This document shows positions 63,732-64,000 of a DNA stretch of 64,000 nt, piece after piece. This DNA comes from Reddybacter sp041277045 (lineage in GTDB: Bacteria > Pseudomonadota > Gammaproteobacteria > Pseudomonadales > Porticoccaceae), in assembly GCA_041277045.1 (NCBI GenBank), contig JBGFSY010000001.1, positions 806,001 through 870,000 of the forward strand, given 5' to 3'. The notes under the pieces are model-generated. The model made no database searches and was not told the DNA's origin. It was given only the letters and a program-made list of their open reading frames with translations. Numbering within the stretch: position 1 is the stretch's first letter; the number at the start of each line of letters is the position of its first letter. Made by a program: the position numbers and the translations under genes.

Positions 63732-64000
63732 ATGCCTGCTAATGAGAAAGCTGAAATAACCCAGCGGGTTAGCGCATGGGCGTATTTATACAGCCCCATC
63801 GGCCGCCTGACTCTGCTGGCGAATAGCGCGGGCCTGACTGAAATTCGTTTCGCCAATAACAGCACTTCACTGCCGTCGACCCGTCAACCAGAAAGGGGCC
63901 AGGGCAAGGCTTGGCTGGCTCTGGCCAGCGAGCAGTTAAACGCTTATTTCGACGGCCGTTTACAGACCTTTGATCTGCCCCTGAGCCTTCAGGGCAGCGA
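63732..64000 (+). CDS. ogt: Methylated-DNA--protein-cysteine methyltransferase, N-terminal part
   Basis: The frame runs off the window. The visible 89 residues begin MPANEKAEITQRVSAWAYLY and contain SPIGRLTLLANSAGLTEIRF and AYFDGRLQTFDLPL, the N-terminal ribonuclease-like domain of Ogt/MGMT proteins. The PCHR catalytic motif lies beyond the end. It follows the MOSC gene by 38 bases. The symbol is by family; Ada C-terminal homologues look alike. Confidence 0.82.
   Translation, partial: MPANEKAEITQRVSAWAYLYSPIGRLTLLANSAGLTEIRFANNSTSLPSTRQPERGQGKAWLALASEQLNAYFDGRLQTFDLPLSLQGS

Noticed and set aside
1..64000. CRISPR arrays, rRNA or tRNA genes
   Set aside because: No regular spacer-repeat run, no conserved rRNA stretch and no cloverleaf-like sequence was noticed in the intergenic gaps; a covariance-model scan would be decisive.

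Overview
The window reads as chromosomal DNA of a marine-type gammaproteobacterium, probably in or near the Cellvibrionales/Spongiibacteraceae. This is inferred from gene order and protein character; no marker gene was searched. It opens in the origin-proximal cluster dnaN-recF-gyrB, faced by the convergent operon glyQ-glyS-gmhB-plsC, an arrangement familiar from gammaproteobacteria. No rRNA, tRNA or CRISPR array was seen.

Layout. 1-8.7 kb: replication and housekeeping genes. 8.8-12.8 kb: a secreted metallo-beta-lactamase-fold protein, a two-gene Panacea (DUF4065) toxin-antitoxin candidate, an IS30 scar, and a TRAP permease pair with no adjacent binding protein. 13.0-18.6 kb: pstSCAB-phoU behind a four-repeat Pho box. 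18.7-25.5 kb: DUF2461, a thiolase-fold/DUF35 pair, a decayed luciferase-like monooxygenase, an M48 lipoprotein protease, yaaA, a DUF938 methyltransferase-like protein and a SYLF protein. 25.5-31.3 kb: a DUF482 acyltransferase, phoR and phoB (phoB with its own Pho box), ubiA, ubiC and an LpxR-like gene. 31.5-34.7 kb: an enoyl-CoA hydratase, then an AT-rich AAA ATPase plus DUF4435/TOPRIM pair resembling the PARIS anti-phage system, followed by a repeat patch. 34.8-44.3 kb: an RluA-type synthase, an MFS-PlsC fusion, a DAACS symporter, an ArsI-type dioxygenase with an ECF sigma factor, a dead DsbA-like gene, a PhoX-like protein, and pit with its DUF47 partner. 44.4-51.6 kb: a giant DUF748 protein, recG, a CBS protein and a frameshifted membrane protein. 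51.6-52.8 kb: a scar with a desaturase remnant and a short inverted-repeat element. 52.9-64 kb: an M24 peptidase, a Rieske protein and a PQQ alcohol dehydrogenase with lanthanide-type ligands facing a TonB-dependent receptor, a cupin, DUF5062, a Na/K-ATPase-like P-type ATPase, a FrnE-like DsbA, a MOSC protein and the start of ogt.

How the parts fit. Phosphate is the strongest theme: high-affinity Pst with PhoU, PhoBR, low-affinity Pit with DUF47, and a PhoX-like protein lie within about 31 kb, and Pho boxes sit before pstS and phoB. The most interesting accessory systems are the PARIS-like pair, the Panacea pair, the Rieske/PQQ/TonB cluster, and the arsI-sigma operon whose products carry vicinal cysteines. 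Several genes carry single-base frameshifts, which are either real decay or base-calling errors; raw reads would settle which.
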